A stretch of DNA of 64,000 nt from contig JBITNC010000001.1 of assembly GCA_050084985.1 (NCBI GenBank), forward strand, positions 179,304,001 through 179,368,000, written 5' to 3'. Positions 62,079 to 64,000 of this stretch are shown here, in pieces (the stretch's first letter is position 1; every line of letters begins with the position of its first letter). The notes beneath the pieces were generated by a model. That model was not told the DNA's origin. It searched no databases and saw nothing but the letters and a program-made list of their open reading frames with translations. This DNA is from Nageia nagi. Its lineage: Eukaryota; Pinophyta. Made by a program: the position numbers and the translations under genes.

Positions 62079-64000
62079 GACACCTAAAAGTGGTCCCCTT
62101 AACATGATCCTAGTTAGGTGCAACTTTACATACATGTCTAATCATATTTTATCATATTTCATTCATATTTTACCTTATTATCATATATTTCTCATGTTTT
62201 ATTCTTATTTTTATGTTAGGTACATTGGAATGACTTCAACCTACATATAAGGGATTAAATGGTGATATCGCACCTAATATAAATGTAAGTATCTCTAACC
62301 TAGGGAAAGCATATCAATATTACATATCAATAGTTTGTACCCTACACATGGGTGTTTTTAAATGCCACCTATTGATACTAGAATCCTATTATCACTCAAG
62401 AAAATACCTATCATCAATAATTTCCATCATATGCTTGGTTTGACATGTATCATCAATCATTGTTGGTAGATCTCATTCTATCATAATATTAGTTACCATG
62501 CTAAAGTGCACATCCAAATTGAGTTCATTGAGACTAGCACCCATGCTAAGATTATTTTTGTAGCTATTGATGGGATTTGAACAACAAGGAACCTCTCTTT
62601 GATAATTTTTTCATGCAAACCCTTGAATATGATACAAGTAAGGACACACATGTATTTATCCTACACTTGATTCCATCTCTTTAATGCATGCATCTGTTTT
62701 ACATATTGACATCAATGTAATTCATAATTCTATGACTACACTATTATATTTATATTTTCCCATTATTCATGTATGTTTATTTTAGTTATATAGCTTAGAT
62801 AATATGTACCTAAATTTTTATGTGTATTTAGTTCATTTAGGCCGAAACCCTAAGTGTACCAAAATACATATCAAAATATTAGCACACATTTTTTTATAGC
62901 TTTTTCTTTCTCTTAATTAGGAGGAGAATAAAAGTACTTTTGAACCTATAATTCTACCATAATGTCAAAACTATTAAGGGTTTTATTTACACATTATATT
63001 CTTAAGGTATTTTTTGTTACTAGTAATGAAAATGCACATATTTCTAATAAGCGTGTAGCCAAGAAGACTCCCAAAAGAAGAAAACTTGGTAGACCAATGG
63101 TGGTTCAATGATGAAGTAAGAAAATTTGTACAAAAAAACCATCTATATATGTACAATAATAAATAACCAAATATGCTAATGATAATGCTTCAAATAGGGA
63201 GATTTTTGTAGAAATCTCTAATAATTCAGCATAAATAGTAAATCAAAGGGGTAATTCAAATAATACTACATATTAACCACCAAATGTAGAACCTCATATT
63301 ACAATTGAAGAAGAGATCATTTCTTGATTAGTGATGATGAGGTATTCAATAAATTTATGATTTCTAAGGAAAATAAGCATAGGTTCATCAAGCTTCTAAA
63401 TGGATTTCTAGTTGAAGATAAAGCTTATGTAGTTGACATACTTCAAGGCAAAGAAGTATTAAAGCAAAATTAATTATGGCATTCTAACAAGTACAAGGAG
63501 AACATACCTCCTAATGATATGACTCTCACATCAGTAAATATGAATTTATGATTCTTTGCAAATAGGTACTCACCCATTTTAAGTGTTTACCTATTTATCC
63601 TTCTAGATGTGAGCACAGGTACTCACATCAATATCAAAGCTAATCCTAGTGTGTACATTGAGCCTCAAGTAGAAATAGCAGTTCTAGTTCCTTACGTTAT
63701 CTCCATAATAGATGTAGACCAAGGAAATTAAGAAGAGCTTATTAGTATAATATACAACATTAGTGAATAAGTTTCTCAACCTAGCATATTGCAAGATTTT
63801 CTTCATCAAGAAACTTAGGTTGATAACTTAATCCCAACAAATAATATCAACAATATAACTACAAAAGATGAACAAAATTAACAAGATAAATAAGTTCCAA
63901 AATTTGATGATATAGATATGTTTGTTAATGATGAGTGTGATCAATAAGATCCTACAAATTATGAAGTAATCAACAAAATTCTTGAAGAGGTTGATACACC
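62079..64000 (+). mobile_element. LTR element F, 5' end; runs off the window
   Basis: TGTTGACACCTAAAAG at 62079 has the same type of start as family A LTRs and interrupts the Gag of element C. The LTR probably ends between about 62800 and 62870; the exact end is not clear. A TGCCACCTATTGA motif (62363-62375) resembles one arm of the inverted motif in families A and E. At 63040-63110 a basic segment reads KRVAKKTPKRRKLGRPMVV, consistent with a nucleic-acid-binding Gag part, and a stop-ridden coding-like region continues to the window end. The second LTR would lie outside. Confidence 0.5.

Noticed and set aside
1-64000. tRNA, rRNA or organellar gene inserts
   Set aside because: No cloverleaf, rRNA core motif or organellar gene sequence was recognised by eye; a dedicated search was not possible.

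Overview
The window looks like intergenic DNA from a large plant nuclear genome. It is very AT-rich and contains no intact cellular gene, tRNA, rRNA, CRISPR array or bacterial-style operon. Almost everything recognisable is a decayed transposable element. The elements point to a seed plant: Tat-type Ty3/gypsy retrotransposons, plant mobile domain (PMD)-like ORFs and a DUF4283/zinc-knuckle ORF. Many stop codons look like C-to-T decay (TGG, CGA or CAA turned into stops). A gymnosperm or another genome that keeps old retrotransposons would fit, but the species cannot be named from this sequence.

Bases 1-28,160 are old and poorly resolved. They hold a zinc-knuckle retroelement remnant (about 280-1360), an unidentified 87-codon exon-like frame on the minus strand (4881-5144), and several tandem and inverted repeats (6621-7163, 7998-8770, 8965-9300, 10451-10690, 12520-13085, 16640-17770, 17941-18120). 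A repeated promoter/first-exon-like block occurs twice (13655-14129 and 18965-19465), and the first copy is flanked by a retroposed insert with a 10-bp target-site duplication (14130-14884). A ~182-bp tandem array (23115-23790) lies before an unidentified coding remnant (24681-25556).

Bases 28,165-48,692 are a nested stack of one gypsy family, here called family A. Its LTRs run TGTTA...TAACA and it is mostly on the minus strand. The older element B has its 3' LTR at 28165-28923 and a truncated 5' LTR at 47651-47978. Element A (30060-38682, target-site duplication GATAT) sits inside B. Both carry a sense gag followed by an antisense, apparently spliced PMD-like ORF with its own TATA box. No pol was recognised in either, so they look non-autonomous. 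B was further interrupted by a DUF4283/CCHC ORF (39500-40740). Element D (plus strand, 5' LTR 47979-48692, gag and protease) is inserted in the 5' LTR of B.

Bases 48,693-64,000 hold the body of D, with an (AT)46 tract inside its protease. A complete non-autonomous gypsy element E follows (51093-56473, target-site duplication AGTAT). Then come an unresolved stretch, a minus-strand gag-protease-RT-RNase H remnant C of the same family (58280-62078), and a new LTR element F (from 62079) that interrupts the gag of C and runs off the window.

The most interesting signals are the antisense PMD module carried by two related non-autonomous gypsy elements, and an inverted-repeat block shared by the otherwise different LTRs of families A and E.
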